From positions 58,165,574 through 58,229,573 of the forward strand of contig OZ024889.1 of the NCBI GenBank assembly GCA_964017195.1: a stretch of 64,000 bases of DNA, read 5' to 3'. This stretch comes from Siderastrea radians (taxonomy: Eukaryota; Cnidaria; Anthozoa; Scleractinia; Rhizangiidae). The notes below the pieces were generated by a model. The model saw nothing but the letters and a program-made list of their open reading frames with translations, was not told the DNA's origin and searched no databases. Below, piece after piece: positions 36,657 through 48,553 of the stretch. Position numbers and translations under genes: made by a program. The first letter of the stretch is position 1. Each line of letters opens with the position of its first letter.

Positions 36657-38516
36657 ATTGACAATGTAAGAACGTTAGATTTTTACATTATTGACTGCAA
36701 TATGCCCCAACCTTGCTAATATCAAAATAGATTGTGTTCTCAGGCCAACTTGTCTTTCGCACCGACATGCATGCCCAGCTCCCGTTTCCGTATAAGGGCA
36801 GGCCAGTCGATATTCACGACATCCAGCATTTCCTATATACATCTTTGTTTTCATAAAAACGAAAATTTAAACGAAACAACATAATTGCGATTCAACATCC
36901 TTTAACTTGGATAAGGGCTGGTCTAACCTTCACAGCGGTCACAGGAAAATACCTACAAATGTCGACGTTGAGTACGTGTTCAAAATGAAATAACTGTCAC
37001 CTACAACTTTCGCGAAATTCGTTATGTCGGGACATTTTCTGTACTGATCGTTTTCGTACGAACGTAACGCTTCTAAACTTTTAAAGTGATTTAAATTTCA
37101 AGGTTCTAAAAGACCGGAAGTGACGGAACTTTTTGCGTTTGACCAATGTGAATATCTAGCTACCATTTCCACCATTGGACGGGTAGTGGCCAAACGAAGT
37201 AAAACATTACGATTCAATATCCATTATTGTTGTTGTCGTCTGGCCAACATTTGGATGTTGCTGGACGAGTTTTGCGATGTTTAATGCATGTGCTGACCAA
37301 GTGAATGGAACCTTGTTGTTTACACCTGTGAACAAAAGGAGTGTTAGACGACGTTCAATGGACGCTAAAATTTAACGTTGCTTGGTTTAATTATTTGAAA
37401 AATGCAAAACTTGAATTTCCCATGAATAGGAAACGCTTAGAACGGTACAAACACTTAAGATTACCAAAGTGAATGACCGTATTTATCTTAGAAGACGTCT
37501 GAGACGTCAGTGTTGTCTCAGACGTCTTAGCCGTCTAGTATAAACTTTGTTTTTCCCAAGACTTCTTGCGAACTTCTCTCCGTCTCATGCCTAGTCTTCT
37601 CATTTAAGAAAATAGTGCGCGGTTGAATCTACTGTTTTAGTTGGACGTCCCCAAGGACGTCATCGCTTTTACACTACGCGTCCTTCAAGTTAAATACGGC
37701 CAATTTTAACAAAACTGAACTTTTTCCAGTTGCAAAATGGTCGTATGTCGAATTATTTTTCTTTGAAAGCAAATGGGAGACTCTAACCTTACGATTTCTG
37801 GAAGGGTAAATGCAGGCTTGGGCTAGAAATGACAATCAAATCCACTTTTATTTATGACCAATGCAAAATTGTTTTCATGTATGGACAAAAGTGTAATAGT
37901 TTTCGAGCAAGAAAAGCAGCTGTTTACCTTACAGGTTGCCAGATCCGCTGGCGATTTTCTGGCTTATATCTATATCTTGTGCGTTAAGTGTCTAATCGTA
38001 TCGTAGATATCATAACATATCTCCTACGACGCAGGAACAGAAAACAACGTCTTTAAATGCTAAATTTTTCATAACTGAAGTCTCTACAAATATTTCCTAC
38101 TGTGTCAAAGATGATGGCTGCAGGTTTATTGTCGAACGAGGTTTTTATGAAACGGACCCTATTGGCATCTTTTCAATTTGGCTTCGAAACTTGTAGTAAT
38201 TTAGTATAGAATCTTAAGACGCAATAATTGTCAGGCTTTAATTAGTTGTTTCTCGAGTGTAACCTCTCCGTACATTTACATGCCTTCTCAGGTATTTCAT
38301 TTTACACATTTTTCTTTTTGTTTTCCTTGACCATTTTAAGTTCATATCTAACGTGCTGCTGAGATTCTTGAGAAAAACATTACACATCTTGCATAAAAAC
38401 TAAACGTGAAGATGAGGTGTTCAACATTCGTACTGCATAAAAAAATAAGCTATTAGCTGTCGAGTATAAAACGATGTTTATGTCAATCAGGCAATTAATA
38501 TTTTTTTCTTTTTCAG
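36657..38516. other. Intergenic region between DIS3L and the GPCR
   Basis: No gene recognised. It should contain the DIS3L 3' UTR and the GPCR 5' region. A splice-acceptor-like tract (TTTTTTTCTTTTTCAG) ends at 38516, so a 5' non-coding exon of the receptor may lie upstream. The segment 37966-38185 recurs downstream of the receptor. Confidence 0.45.
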
Positions 38517-40520
38517 GTATTGGTAACAATGAACGATACAGAAACAGGCGAAGCATTATTTTCAGAATTACCGTGGATGATTGTGTACACCAGCGAGGGA
38601 CTGCTAATTCTGGCTGGAAATTCTATCGCAGTTTTCATTTTCATGAAGATCCGTAACAATCTAAGACGCACAAGCTATCTTCTTATTAACCTGACTTTAG
38701 CCGACCTTTTGTTAAGCGTAGCGATATCTCTGTATCTCTGGGAAGGCATTGCCGAGATGCGAAACAAGCCAGTCAGTTTAAACGTGGGAAACGCAGCTTT
38801 TGGTATTGATCTGTTGGCATCGACAGCGTCGCTGCTATCGCTATCTTTCATTTCACTGGAAAGGATGTTAGCCATTTTATGGCCATTTCGCCATCGCATG
38901 TTGGAGACCTGGTATTACTTGGCCTCGGTTGGCGCTCTATGGGTTCTCGCAGTCGCGAATGTTGCCGTCACGAGCCACCTTGTTTTCAAAGGTACAGTAA
39001 ATCTTCCGACCATCGGTTTTTCTGCGATCGCTTTTCTCTCCATCACAGTCACCGCTGCATCTTACCTCGCAATATGGATAGCAATAAAATGTAACCAGCT
39101 GCAGAACTCTACGAGCAGGTCCTTGGCACAGCAGAAAAAACTTGCCAAGACACTCTGTATCGTCACGACTCTCTCCCTTATTACATGGTTGCCGGCAGGT
39201 ATCAGTCTTGCCTTTCCGACTTACATATCGGATTCCCACTCTCTGTACTCACAAATAACGCTAGCCTTACAATACGCCAATTCCTTTGTCAACCCGGTTG
39301 TGTACTGCTTCAGAATGGCCGAATTTCAGAAAGCCTTGAAAGAACTTTGCTGCCGTTGTTACACGAAGAGGAGGTCTTTATCGGATGGTACTCATGCGTG
39401 GGTTAGCCATGGAATATCGCTGACGTCTTTTAAAAGTGCTGACTCTGACGTTTCGCGTAACTAACGAGTTTAAGAAGCAATACATGTAGATTTTTGTTTT
39501 TCTCCAAATCTTTAGTAGCAGAAAGAAAAAAGGCTTGAAATAAACAAACAAACAAAAGACACCCATAGACTTTATGGTAGCAGAAATGAAATCTTTCCTT
39601 GTTTTTGTGTGCTTAGGTGCCAACTGGTAAATGTAAATGGTGTTTTCAATAAAATGTAAATAAAAACTCCACGAGACATGTAATTGATAGCTGGTTCCAA
39701 GTTTAAAAAGCTTATTTCTTGAGCCATGTTTCAATATAAATTATAAATTACTTTGACGAAATAAGAATAAAAGTACTAGGTTGGAATATAACATTTCTGA
39801 ACAAATCTTATTATTTGAACTGCGAAACAACTTTTATTCCAAGCAGCTGGTCGGAAGTTTAAATTTTGACCTTAAATCCTCCTTTTCTCGTCACCCATCA
39901 TCCGATTTAACTGGTTCCGGAGCATTTAATATTTTATCTCTCAAAGGCTTCTATTTTGGACCAAACGACCCCTACCTGAGCTGCCTTAAATCCGACCAAG
40001 AAATGTCATCAGTTTACTACTAATGTGCTATTAGAAAAGTCACATCACATGCTCACGCAATGTTCCTTTTTTCGTGGGTCGCTTCCGATAATGTCCACTT
40101 GAACAAATATTTAGATAAAGACATGAAACTCTCGTTACACTTGTTTATACCTATATCTTTTGTGTTGATTGTCTAATCGTGACGCAGAAATCATAGCGTA
40201 CCTCCTACGACGCAGGAACAGAAGTAGGTGTATTTTTGGATATGTACATTTAAGTGAAACCGGTTTACTTCCCAGACTGCGTATTAGTAGGCTGTTCGCG
40301 TAAAGATGACTCCTGCTAATTTGAGAAATATTGTGGTCATTTCAAAATGATAAGTTACCATTTTTTTGTTCTTCTCTCTCGTTTTCGTTTGCGCATCCAA
40401 ATGCTAAATTCATAGCTGAAGTCTCTACAAATATCTCCTAATCTGTCGAAGATGATGGCTGCACGTTTATTGCCAATCGAGGTTTTTATGAAACGGATGC
40501 TGTTGGCATCTTTTTAACTT
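37966..40520 (+). repeat. Direct duplication flanking the GPCR gene
   Basis: The block 37966-38185 (AGTGTCTAATCGT, TCCTACGACGCAGGAACAG, GATGATGGCTGCA, ATGAAACGGA) is repeated with divergence and insertions at 40143-40520, in the same orientation and order. A smaller block (GACCAAGAAATGTCATCAG) occurs at 39997 and 40546. This suggests an ancient tandem duplication of a receptor unit of about 2.2 kb. Confidence 0.65.
38529..39464 (+). CDS. Rhodopsin-family (class A) G-protein-coupled receptor, 311 aa
   Basis: Intronless coding region from ATG 38529 to TAA. Seven hydrophobic segments. TM1 contains the GNS motif (LLILAGNSIAVFIF), TM2 contains LLINLTLADLLLS with the conserved Asp, the end of TM3 has ERM in place of DRY (FISLERMLAI), TM6 reads LITWLPAG, and TM7 is FVNPVVYCF (NPxxY). 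A cysteine cluster CCRC follows and may be palmitoylated. N-glycosylation is possible at the NDT near the start. The short N terminus suits a small ligand or peptide. The ligand cannot be assigned; cnidarian genomes carry many such orphan receptors. Confidence 0.9.
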   Translation: MNDTETGEALFSELPWMIVYTSEGLLILAGNSIAVFIFMKIRNNLRRTSYLLINLTLADLLLSVAISLYLWEGIAEMRNKPVSLNVGNAAFGIDLLASTASLLSLSFISLERMLAILWPFRHRMLETWYYLASVGALWVLAVANVAVTSHLVFKGTVNLPTIGFSAIAFLSITVTAASYLAIWIAIKCNQLQNSTSRSLAQQKKLAKTLCIVTTLSLITWLPAGISLAFPTYISDSHSLYSQITLALQYANSFVNPVVYCFRMAEFQKALKELCCRCYTKRRSLSDGTHAWVSHGISLTSFKSADSDVSRN

Positions 40521-41358
40521 GTAGTAATTTAGCCTTAAATCGGACCAAGAAATGTCATCAGTTTACTCCTAATGTTTTAGCAAATCGAGAGGATCTAAGG
40601 ATCTGCTATTTAAACAGTGACATCACTTGTTCCTTTTTCCGCGGATCGCTTCCGATAATGTCCGGGGGTCGCTTCCAAAGCTATGCTAGCACTTGAAGTT
40701 TTGAAAAGGTGTTTTCAATGTAAAGAAAACGCCTTTCTTCATAACCACAAATCCTATGAATGCCAAAGTAAATTCCTGTGTTTAAGGATGAGGGTCTTAC
40801 TCAAAAATTAACCTCTTTTTTTTCAAATTTGCAAGGGTTGAACTGTATAGAGTGTAGGCAGCGGCCATGCTGGAGGAGAAAAACAATATAATTCCTTTCC
40901 ATTGGGAAAAAAGCTAAGTTTTATTTTTATGCTAATAGTTTTAATTGTTTGGCTCCTCCAACGTGGCCACCATGAGCACACTCTATACTTCGCCGATGTG
41001 CATTTCCAATTTTAGGGGATGCATACTGAGCACACAGTCGTTGTGAGTAAAGTTTCATGCTTTGTTATCCTTTTTTGGATCAATTTCACCAAACAGCAGC
41101 TGCCCAGATTGGAATGCAAAACGAACTACCATATATTCAATTACTTAGTGTTCAGTTACTGCGCAATAAACGTAAATAATAATTAATAATCCGGCCACAT
41201 CCTTTGCTTGCACAGGAATCCTGCACGGTGCAACAGTCAAAAAGTGTGTTATATTCTGATAGTGCAATTTCAAATGCACTGAGGGGATGCCTTTATAACC
41301 ACATGCATATGCGGAAACCATTTTAAGTCGTTTTTACTACAACATAACTGAGATGTAT

Positions 41359-41505
41359 TCAAATCATCGCTGCAATTCCACCCCACAGCCAAAATATGAG
41401 AGCAATTCCCACTAAGATATCAGCAACAGCAAGATTGACGAGCAGATAGCTGGTGTGTTTCAATCGCTTCCGAACACTCCAGAAGATGTAAACTGTGACA
41501 GAGTC
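41359..41505 (-). pseudogene. GPCR fragment (TM1 end to TM2)
   Basis: A 48-codon open stretch ending in TGA, containing VRKRLKHTSYLLVNLAVADI and ending LWGGIAAMI. It aligns with the first loop and TM2 of the receptor at 38529 (NNLRRTSYLLINLTLADLLL). A splice acceptor-like TTTTAATTCTCACAG precedes it on the minus strand. No further receptor sequence follows, so it is a relic or an isolated exon of a related gene in the opposite orientation. Confidence 0.75.
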
Positions 41506-43344
41506 CTGTGAGAATTAAAACTGTTTTACAGGTGTATATCACTATCCAAGAAACCCCACTGAACAAATGAAAATGGTTTAATCCTGTGCTGTTCATTTTT
41601 TTTGGGACCTAAATTATAGAGAAAAGAGACGAAAAATTAAGGTATGGTTTTGGAAAGTAGCGGAATGGTTTGTATAACTGTTATGCTTTGCGGGGGGTTC
41701 ACTGATGAAATTAATCGTGCAATCTGATTCGTTGGTCGAGCTGTCCAGCCTGACATTTAGACTGCTCCAGCCGATTTACCTTTTGTATACGCCTAGATCT
41801 CACGCCTGGTCAACGACTTAACCTTAAGTGATTTTCAAGGCTCCATGCCAAATGAAACCCGGTTGCTTAAAAAAAAAGGAATACCTGAAAATGGCGTCCG
41901 TTGAACTCTTACTTGCTAACTCACCACTGCCCATCACAAGATAAGAAATCCTTTTAATTTTGTGGACTGTAAAATCCAACCTTATTTATTTTTAACACTT
42001 AAATGTTTTGCGTTTTAAATATCGACATTTAGGGTTTGGTTCTAAACTTTAGTATCACTTTTTAAAAAGGCATTTGTGTATTTGTGTTGTATACTGAACA
42101 TTCAGTATCACGTATAAATAGTATAGACATTAATTTTCTAGCTTTGGCAAAACGGGACTGCACAAATTATTGATTCGCCCATGGTCACGAAATAATTCTA
42201 AAAATCTGCCCATGAAACGAGTCTACAGGAAAAATACTAACTTTCTGAGATATAAACAATCGCAGAAAAGAAGACGATTTGCTAATGTCCTTCATCGCTT
42301 TATGATCATGAGAGAATCGAGAAAGGCGAATCGTGCTTGAATAAACTGGGTCTACACATAGCTGCCAAATCGGCTGAGAAGGAAGAAACGTTTTCTTTGA
42401 CAATGTAAGTAAGCTAAGAGAAACCCTGTGTTTAAGAAATGTGTCAATAGCAAAACGGTCGTTTATATGTGAATCGAAGGTAGAACTTCTGTTTTAAAAG
42501 ATCAGAACTTTCAGATGGCAAAACATATAATCTAAAATCTAGTCTAAACTGTAAGATAAATATTTAAAACTAAACGCTAAACGTTAATTTGTAAAGCATA
42601 AAACATTTCAGTAAATGCTACTGGTTTTAGTTATCCATTAAAAATTTAAATTTAAGGTGGCTCCATATAGTTTTTCAGCGCGCGAGGAATGGGAACTAAA
42701 TTGGCACAAGCGCGCGCGTGAGGAGCGCGACAGTCCAAGTCAGATGACATGTGCCAATCAACCTCCCAGGCGAACTTTTCCAAAGTCTGATTGAGGCATC
42801 TTTATGGCTTACCTTTTCAAAAGCTGTCGAGCACATATCAGTGAAATTATGAAAAGCCTTTAGTTTAATCGATTTTGTAGCTGACAGTTGCAGTCCTACG
42901 ATTGTTCTACGATTGTAGGACTGGATTGATTGCGATCTTTAAGTTCAAGCAACACAGAGAGGACTGAAAACGTTGCACGAATTATTACCCGCCTTCAAGA
43001 ATTTTGCGTGAAGAACGTCTTTCCGTTCTCAACTTGAAATATCCGTGCTGTCCAGGTCAGCTGTCGAGAATCTCTGGGATGAGAAGCTTACGTTTGTTTG
43101 GATCGAGCCAAAGTGTAAGTAATTTTTTCGAAAAATGCTTTAGTTTTTGCCTTTCTAACAAGCCGTCTATTGTTTGTCGGGTAAGTTGTCTCTACGGCCG
43201 TTCTCATACGGTTTCAGCAAAATACAGCTGACTTGTGAATTTTATTGAGCGATGAATAGATTACACACTTGTAACGAGGTAACAGTTGTCATTGAATTTT
43301 GATAGAAGTTGAAACTCAAAAGGACACATATTTCAATGTCTATT
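41506..43344. other. No gene recognised
   Basis: AT-rich intergenic sequence. Features are a palindromic ATTGTTCTACGATTGTAGGA near 42900 and a short G/C patch with CGCGCGCG at 42680-42730 similar to words in intron 15 of DIS3L. No supported coding region. Confidence 0.4.
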
Positions 43345-43435
43345 AGTAGTAAAGGGGGCTCAGATGGTAGATTTCCTGGCTTCTGATTGGTCGAGTGACG
43401 TCATGACCGGAAGTGGGATGGGAAACCGCTGACCA

Positions 43436-43735
43436 GGGGGGAAAAAGGGATCGTGGGCTCAGGCAACCGGAAGTCACGTGATTTGGAAGGGGAAACCGCG
43501 GACCAGGTGGAAAAAGGGATCGTGGGCTCAGGCAACCGGAAGTCACGTGATTTGGAAGGGGAAACCGCGGACCAGGTGGAAAAAGGGATCGTGGGCTCAG
43601 GCAACCGGAAGTCACGTGATTTGGAAGGGGAAACCGCGGACCAGGTGGAAAAAGGGATCGTGGGCTCAGGCAACCGGAAGTCACGTGATTTGGAAGGGGA
43701 AACCGCTGACCAGGTGGAAAATTCGATCGCGGGCT
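43436..43735 (+). promoter_or_regulatory. 69-bp tandem repeats upstream of a TATA box
   Basis: About 4.4 copies with an exact 69-bp period (TCGTGGGCTC at 43451, 43520, 43589, 43658; variant at 43727). Each unit holds CCGGAAGTCACGTG, which combines an ETS-like CCGGAAGT and an E-box CACGTG. TATAAAA follows at 43807-43813, 32 bp before the gene start at 43845. Organised like an upstream enhancer. Long ORFs read through the repeats on both strands but are a by-product of the period being divisible by three. Confidence 0.7.
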
Positions 43736-43844
43736 CAAGGGGAAGGAAAACCGCTGGAGAAACGCGGGCGCAAAGTCCAAAGTCCAATTTTAGGAACGGG
43801 GGTAGGTATAAAAGGGTAAACCCTAAGGTGAGGGAGTAGTCACG

Positions 43845-44153
43845 ATGAGTTTTTACATCACTCTGCTCAGTGATCAAGCACAAGGCACGGGGCAAAAATT
43901 TACGGCGCGACTGCCTCGTTCCTATTATTTGGTGGAAGATGATTGGGAAGTGGCGTTGGTGCATATGTCCCACCCGGGGTTTAATCAATCCTTGGAAGAT
44001 CAAACCAAGCAGAATTGGACGCAAGAAGATAGTCAAAAACATTGGATGAAAACAGATGTGAGATACATACCAAAACGGGAGGTCAATGGACTCAAAACAA
44101 CACAAGAACATGCTATGAAACATGCTTTATTGGTTTTTCATTCCTATTTTTGA
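43845..44153 (+). pseudogene. Truncated penton-like (minor capsid) protein, 102 aa
   Basis: Begins MSFYITLLSDQAQ and aligns at its start with the two penton-like proteins at 57370 and 58431 (MSFYVTLPSHA, SSFYVTLMSHA), including the DDWEVALVHMSHPG strand expected of Polinton minor capsid proteins. It ends after 102 codons, against about 350 in the full genes, and the tail beyond residue 50 is unrelated in appearance. Has its own TATA box. Probably a truncated paralogue. Confidence 0.6.
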
Positions 44154-44850
44154 CAACAAGTGGAAAAAAAAAGGAGTCCTAAGTCTAAACTGGATAGGGT
44201 GGCTTGCGACGATGTCTGGAGGCATGATTCCATGAAGAGAGGCACCTGGTAGAGATGACGAACTATGCAAGCCAGGCAGCGGCACGGAGTCCAAAGTTCA
44301 AATGTCATGGAACACGCGCCCTGGGAAAGAGTATAAGTCGATCAGAAAAGTAATAATTTGCGAACAAATAATTCTGACCTAAAGCAGGACCTTTGTATTT
44401 TAAAACGAATGAAGCGTATCCGGTTGCCAAACAGAATTAGAAGAACATAGCTTTCCAATTGACAGTTATAAAACAGAATCAAATTTATTCACAGTAAACA
44501 GATTGAATTTACGACAAAATGTGTCAAATGTGTGCAACACTGTGCAATAATCTGTAAACAAAACCAAAAGAGAATTTCTAGTAGTTTCGAAGCGAACACG
44601 CGTCTCCAATTACAAAATACAAAGCGACAAATAAAATAACAGCAATCAAAACAAATGAAAAATGCCGATAAACGATTAAATGAATTTGCCTAGCGAACTT
44701 AAAGTGAAAGCACAAATAGATAAACTAGATTTGCTTGAATCACGAAACAGAATTATAACTCTAAGTTTATACTAAAATAATACGCTTAATAAAACTATAC
44801 AGTAATTAACGAGGTCAAGTACCTAAGTTAATAACAGTAAACAAGATTAA

Positions 44851-46206
44851 TGCACCTATCAATGTAAACCCCGTGGGGGGGGGAGTGCGGGCAAGGGGTG
44901 GGGATTTGACGGCGAAGTCCATCCCCTCAGTGGGAGGTTTGATCGAGCACTTTTGCTCGGGGGTCGGGACATTTGATTTTTTCGACAGAGAAACTGGGAC
45001 CAAGATTAAGCGTGGTTACATGGCATCTTCTTTCTTGGCTTTGGAAAGTCCAGTTGTCTCTTGAAATCAAGTGTGAAAGATTCATAGTCTCGAGTGTAGA
45101 GCACCTTTTATAAGGATAGTGATCTATCATCACATTAAAAGTTCCATTAAAAAGTTCCAGTTTAAATTCGTTTTCATTGTCTATTAAATACTCTTACAGG
45201 CATGATAATGTACATCACACATGTTTTCTTGTAAGGGAGAGGTTAAATCAAGGGAGCAACAACAGGAATTTTACAGGGCCATTTTTGAAAGCATTTAGAT
45301 TTGGTGGCTCGTTTGGCTCGGCAGTGGATGAAAAGAACGAGAAGTGAATTCTTTGAGCGTTAAGTGTTGGGTGCATGAATGTGGTGGCTCGTTTGGCTTG
45401 TTTGGCTCGGCAGTGGATAAAAAAAACGAGAAATGAATTATTTGAGTGTTAAGTGTTGGGTGTATACTGGTGTATGTATCAGGGGCACCCAACGGTTCAT
45501 TTCGGGGAATATCTGTTCGGAAGGCTTAACATAGCCTGAGATTTTCTGATCAGTAATTGCGGCAAAACATCACGTTGGACTTTCGTAACAGGAGGACTTG
45601 TTAGTTCCTGTTGTTTTTGTAGGGGCAAATATGTCGTTTAGAGTGCAAAATAAGGGCAGCTAGCAATTTCGGACAGCCATCAGCAGCTCGGAAACTCGGT
45701 GGGTAGGATACTGTTTCCTAAAATTTTCTGCGGCCTAAACTTTCAGCTAAAAACTCCGAACAGATCAATCTGTATTAGCTTACACAAATATGCCTTTAAA
45801 AGGCTCTGAAACAATCTGAGAAAGCAGAAAATGATATTTCAAGTATTTTGATAAAATTTTCTCGTTGGGTGCCCCTGATGTATGTCGTGGCTCGTTTGGC
45901 TCGGCAGTGAGCAAACGAGCCAAACGAGCCAGCTCGTTTGAAGATGTGTGTAAGTGGCCCTACATTCTGTAGTTTAGCCAAATCAAGTTTGTGAGCTTCA
46001 TACCAAGTTTAAATCACCAGTTATTAAAGGTATGAGCACAGCTCGTCTTTTATTTGGTATTTTGCCCCTGGGTGGGGATTTTTAACTACATTTGGTGAAC
46101 GTGTGCTTCCCCACCCTTGGGCAATTGACCAAAATTTTTACTTCTTGGTCAAATCCCCACCCCTTGCCCGCACTCCCCCCCCACGGGGTTTACATTGATA
46201 GGTGCA
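44851..46206. mobile_element. Harbinger-like non-autonomous transposon
   Basis: Inverted ends TGCACCTATCAATGTAAACC (left) and its reverse complement ending at 46206, extending inward about 50 bp through G/C runs. TAA is duplicated on both sides (44848-44850, 46207-46209), and the paralogous copy at 47547 has the empty site GATTAATTCTG. A TAA duplication fits PIF/Harbinger. The interior has an 84-bp repeat with GGCTCGTTTGGCTCGGCAG (45303, 45386) and no transposase. Confidence 0.88.
45480..45877. mobile_element. 398-bp MITE nested in the Harbinger-like element
   Basis: Ends CAGGGGCACCCAACG and CGTTGGGTGCCCCTG are perfect inverted repeats. ATGTAT flanks both sides (45474-45479, 45878-45883), an apparent 6-bp duplication. 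No coding content. Confidence 0.8.
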
Positions 46207-48021
46207 TAATTCTGAAGAATTTATAGGCGTCCGATGGTAACCGGTAGATATGGAGTTCCGCTTTTAGGCTTGGCAAAATCTATATATTTTTTTAGCTGAC
46301 AGTCAGAAAAAAATGATGCTTACTTTGCGTGGAGGTTTGCTTGTTGTTGTTGTTTTCAAAAAGCCGCTCGCTTTCTTCTCGGAGAAAAATACGAGTTGTC
46401 ATCTCGTTTGTCTCACCGCGTTACAGTCAGCACATCGTTGGACTGTGGAAAAAAGAAATACAGAGAGTGAGTAAAAATAAATCAAATAGTCTTTCGGGTA
46501 GAAAAGGATTTTTTCACAACAACGCGGGGAATGGGAAAACATTGCGAGCTAAACAGAACCGCTTCGGTTTTCCAATTTTTTTCGAGGCGACAAAAAAAAA
46601 TACAGCCATTGGAAAAACAACGAGTATTGTAAGACACAGTGTTTTTTAATCGAAAAGTTCGTCGTTGTGGGAAAAACAGGCTAAACACTTCAATATTTTT
46701 AGCCGGCAGCAAAATACAACACTTACCTCGTGTGAAGCTTTCGCTGTTTTCAAAACATCCATTCGGCGGCTTTTACAGATAAAAATCTCCCACTTTTTTC
46801 GCCGAAATCTTAGCTGTCATCGTTTTGTTTGTAAAGCCGAGGGCTGCTGGGGTAAAGCGATGAATAAATCTGTGAAAAAACTGTCGTAAATCTCCCAGAC
46901 CTTCCTCCATCTTGAAATAAAGAAAGTTCGGGGGTAATTTTGCTGCTTATATAGCTAAACAGTATGACCTTATTTGGTTAGGATTGGTTGTGATTGGTCA
47001 GTCCCAGTCAGGCCATGGTCAAGGTCCAAGGCCATGGTCAAAGTATCAGCCGATCAGAAGCAGAGTTTCACAACAACGCGCGGAATGGGAAAACATTGCG
47101 AGCTAAACAGAACCGCTTCGGTTTTCCAATATTTTTCGAGGCGACAAAAAAAAAAATAGAGCCATTGGAAAAACAACGAGTGTTATAAGACACTGTTTTT
47201 TAATCGAAAAGTTCGTCGTTGAGGGAAAAACAGGCTAAACACTTAAACAAATATTTTTAGCTGGTGTGTGCAACACTGTGCAATAATCTGTAAACAAAAC
47301 CAAAAGAGAATTTCTAGTAGTTTCGAAGCGAACATGCGTCTCCAATTACAAAATACAAAGCGACAAATAAAATAACAGCAATCAAAACAAACGAAAAATG
47401 CCGATAAACGATTAAATGAATTTGCCTAGCGAACTTAAAGTGAAAGTACAAATAGATAAACTAGATTTGCTTGAATCACGAAACAGAATTATAACTCTAA
47501 GTTTATACTAAAATGATACGCTTAATAACAGTAAACAAGATTAATTCTGGAGAATTTATAGGCGGCCGATGGTAACTGGTAGATATGGAGTTCCGCTTTT
47601 AGGCTTGGCTAAATCTATATATATTTTTTTTAGCTGACAGTCAGAAAAAAATGATGCGTACTTTGCGTGGAGGTTTGCTTGTTGTTGTTGTTTTCAACAA
47701 GCCGCTCGCTTTCTTCTCGGAGAAAAATACGAGTTGTCATCTCGTTTGTCTCACCGCGTTACAGTCAGCACATCGTTGGACTGTGGAAAAAAGAAATACA
47801 GAGAGTGAGTAAAAATAAATCAAATAGTCTTTCGGGTAGAAAAGGATTTTTTCACAACAACGCGGGGAACCGCCTCGGTTTTCAAATTTTGTTTCAAGGC
47901 GACAAACAAATATTTTTAGCCGGCAGCCAAAAAAACAACAACACTTACCTCGTGTTAAGCTTTCGCTGTTTTCAAAACATCCATTCGGCGGCTTTTACAG
48001 ATAAAAATCTCCCACTTTTTT

Positions 48022-48191
48022 CGCTGGACCGGTACTTGGCGGACCACTTGCCGCGAATCCAGAAAGAGGACCAATGGGACACAGTCTCGTATTTTTTTAA
48101 AGAAATGATGAAACAGAGGGCCGAGTACCAACGAATGGAACAGATGGAGAAGGAGGCCATGGAGGCTGTGCGCCGGTGTTTGGGATCTTGA
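48022..48191 (+). pseudogene. Tail of a paralogue of the 63093-63629 gene
   Basis: The last 55 codons read as a diverged version of the C terminus of the protein at 63093-63629 (YFFKEMMKQRAEYQRMEQME here; YFFKEVEQQRKEEKKWLEEM there), ending RRCLGS then TGA. The 5' part is replaced by host repeat at 48022; the longer open frame starting in that repeat is accidental. In inverted orientation relative to the intact gene. Confidence 0.75.
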
Positions 48192-48406
48192 ACATTTTTT
48201 ATTCATGTTGGGTTTTTTTATTGTGAGTCAAGAACCATAACATTTTGTAAGTGAAGTTTTTTATTTTTTAATTAAAAAAAGAGTGGATGTTTTTTACAAA
48301 CGGTGGTCCGTGTTCTTGCCACGCTGGGTGGGGCGCGCCTATTTACCATGGAAAAGTAAAAACTAAAAATGGCTATGTACAAATTGAAAAAATAAAAACT
48401 AAAAAA

Positions 48407-48553
48407 TTACAAATGAAAGTCTTCGAGCTCCAGGCGTAATTGATCCATGTTCTCGGGGAGACAGAAAGTGCGATTGAATAAGGCTTGAATTTCGGCTCGG
48501 GTGTTGTCGTCCACATCACGGGATCCCACGATAGCGCTGCTTTGATGAAGGTT
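48407..48553 (-). pseudogene. C-terminal tail of the SLOG-domain gene (inverted copy)
   Basis: About 47 codons that are over 90 percent identical to the end of the protein at 62144-62833 (AEIQALFNRTFCLPEN shared), followed by the same 3' flank (AAAAACTAAAA, GGCGCGCC, TTAATTAAAAAAA). The joint with the polymerase N-terminal gene is at about 48553, out of frame with it. Confidence 0.85.

Larger units (their letters stand above)
43345..44350 (+). mobile_element. Virus-derived relic (possible Polinton/adintovirus terminus)
   Basis: Starts at AGTAGTAAAGGGGGC, a word also found inverted at 3785-3817, and contains promoter repeats, a TATA box, a truncated penton-like gene and, at 44253-44345, an AGATGAC...ACTATGCAA...AGTATAAG block resembling the viral promoter at 49379-49425. 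Polinton ends often begin AG, so this could be a terminal segment of the element at 48022-64000 or of a relative, now separated from it by host repeats. Element identity is inferred from the penton-like gene. Confidence 0.6.
44527..48021 (+). repeat. Partly duplicated repeat block left of the virus
   Basis: 44527-44850 plus 46207-46800 is repeated at 47263-48021 (from GTGTGCAACACTGTGC to CTCCCACTTTTTTCGC). A third fragment at 47060-47262 copies 46509-46715 (CACAACAACGCG... to TATTTTTAGC). The second copy stops at 48021, precisely where viral sequence begins. No protein recognised: long frames in it (46329-46649, 47667-48022) are not conserved between copies. 46210-46960 could be the 5' region of a host gene. 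Confidence 0.75.

Noticed and set aside
39781..40023. 80-codon frame after the GPCR
   Set aside because: AT-rich, no family resemblance, partly within the duplicated flank.
43401..44123. Open frames of 113-240 codons through the 43.4-43.8 kb repeats on both strands
   Set aside because: The repeat period (69 bp) is divisible by three, so frames stay open on both strands; no conserved protein features.
46329..46649. 106-codon frame and its copy at 47667-48191 as a gene
   Set aside because: The copies diverge by frameshift; only the last 55 codons of the second belong to a gene, and these are viral.
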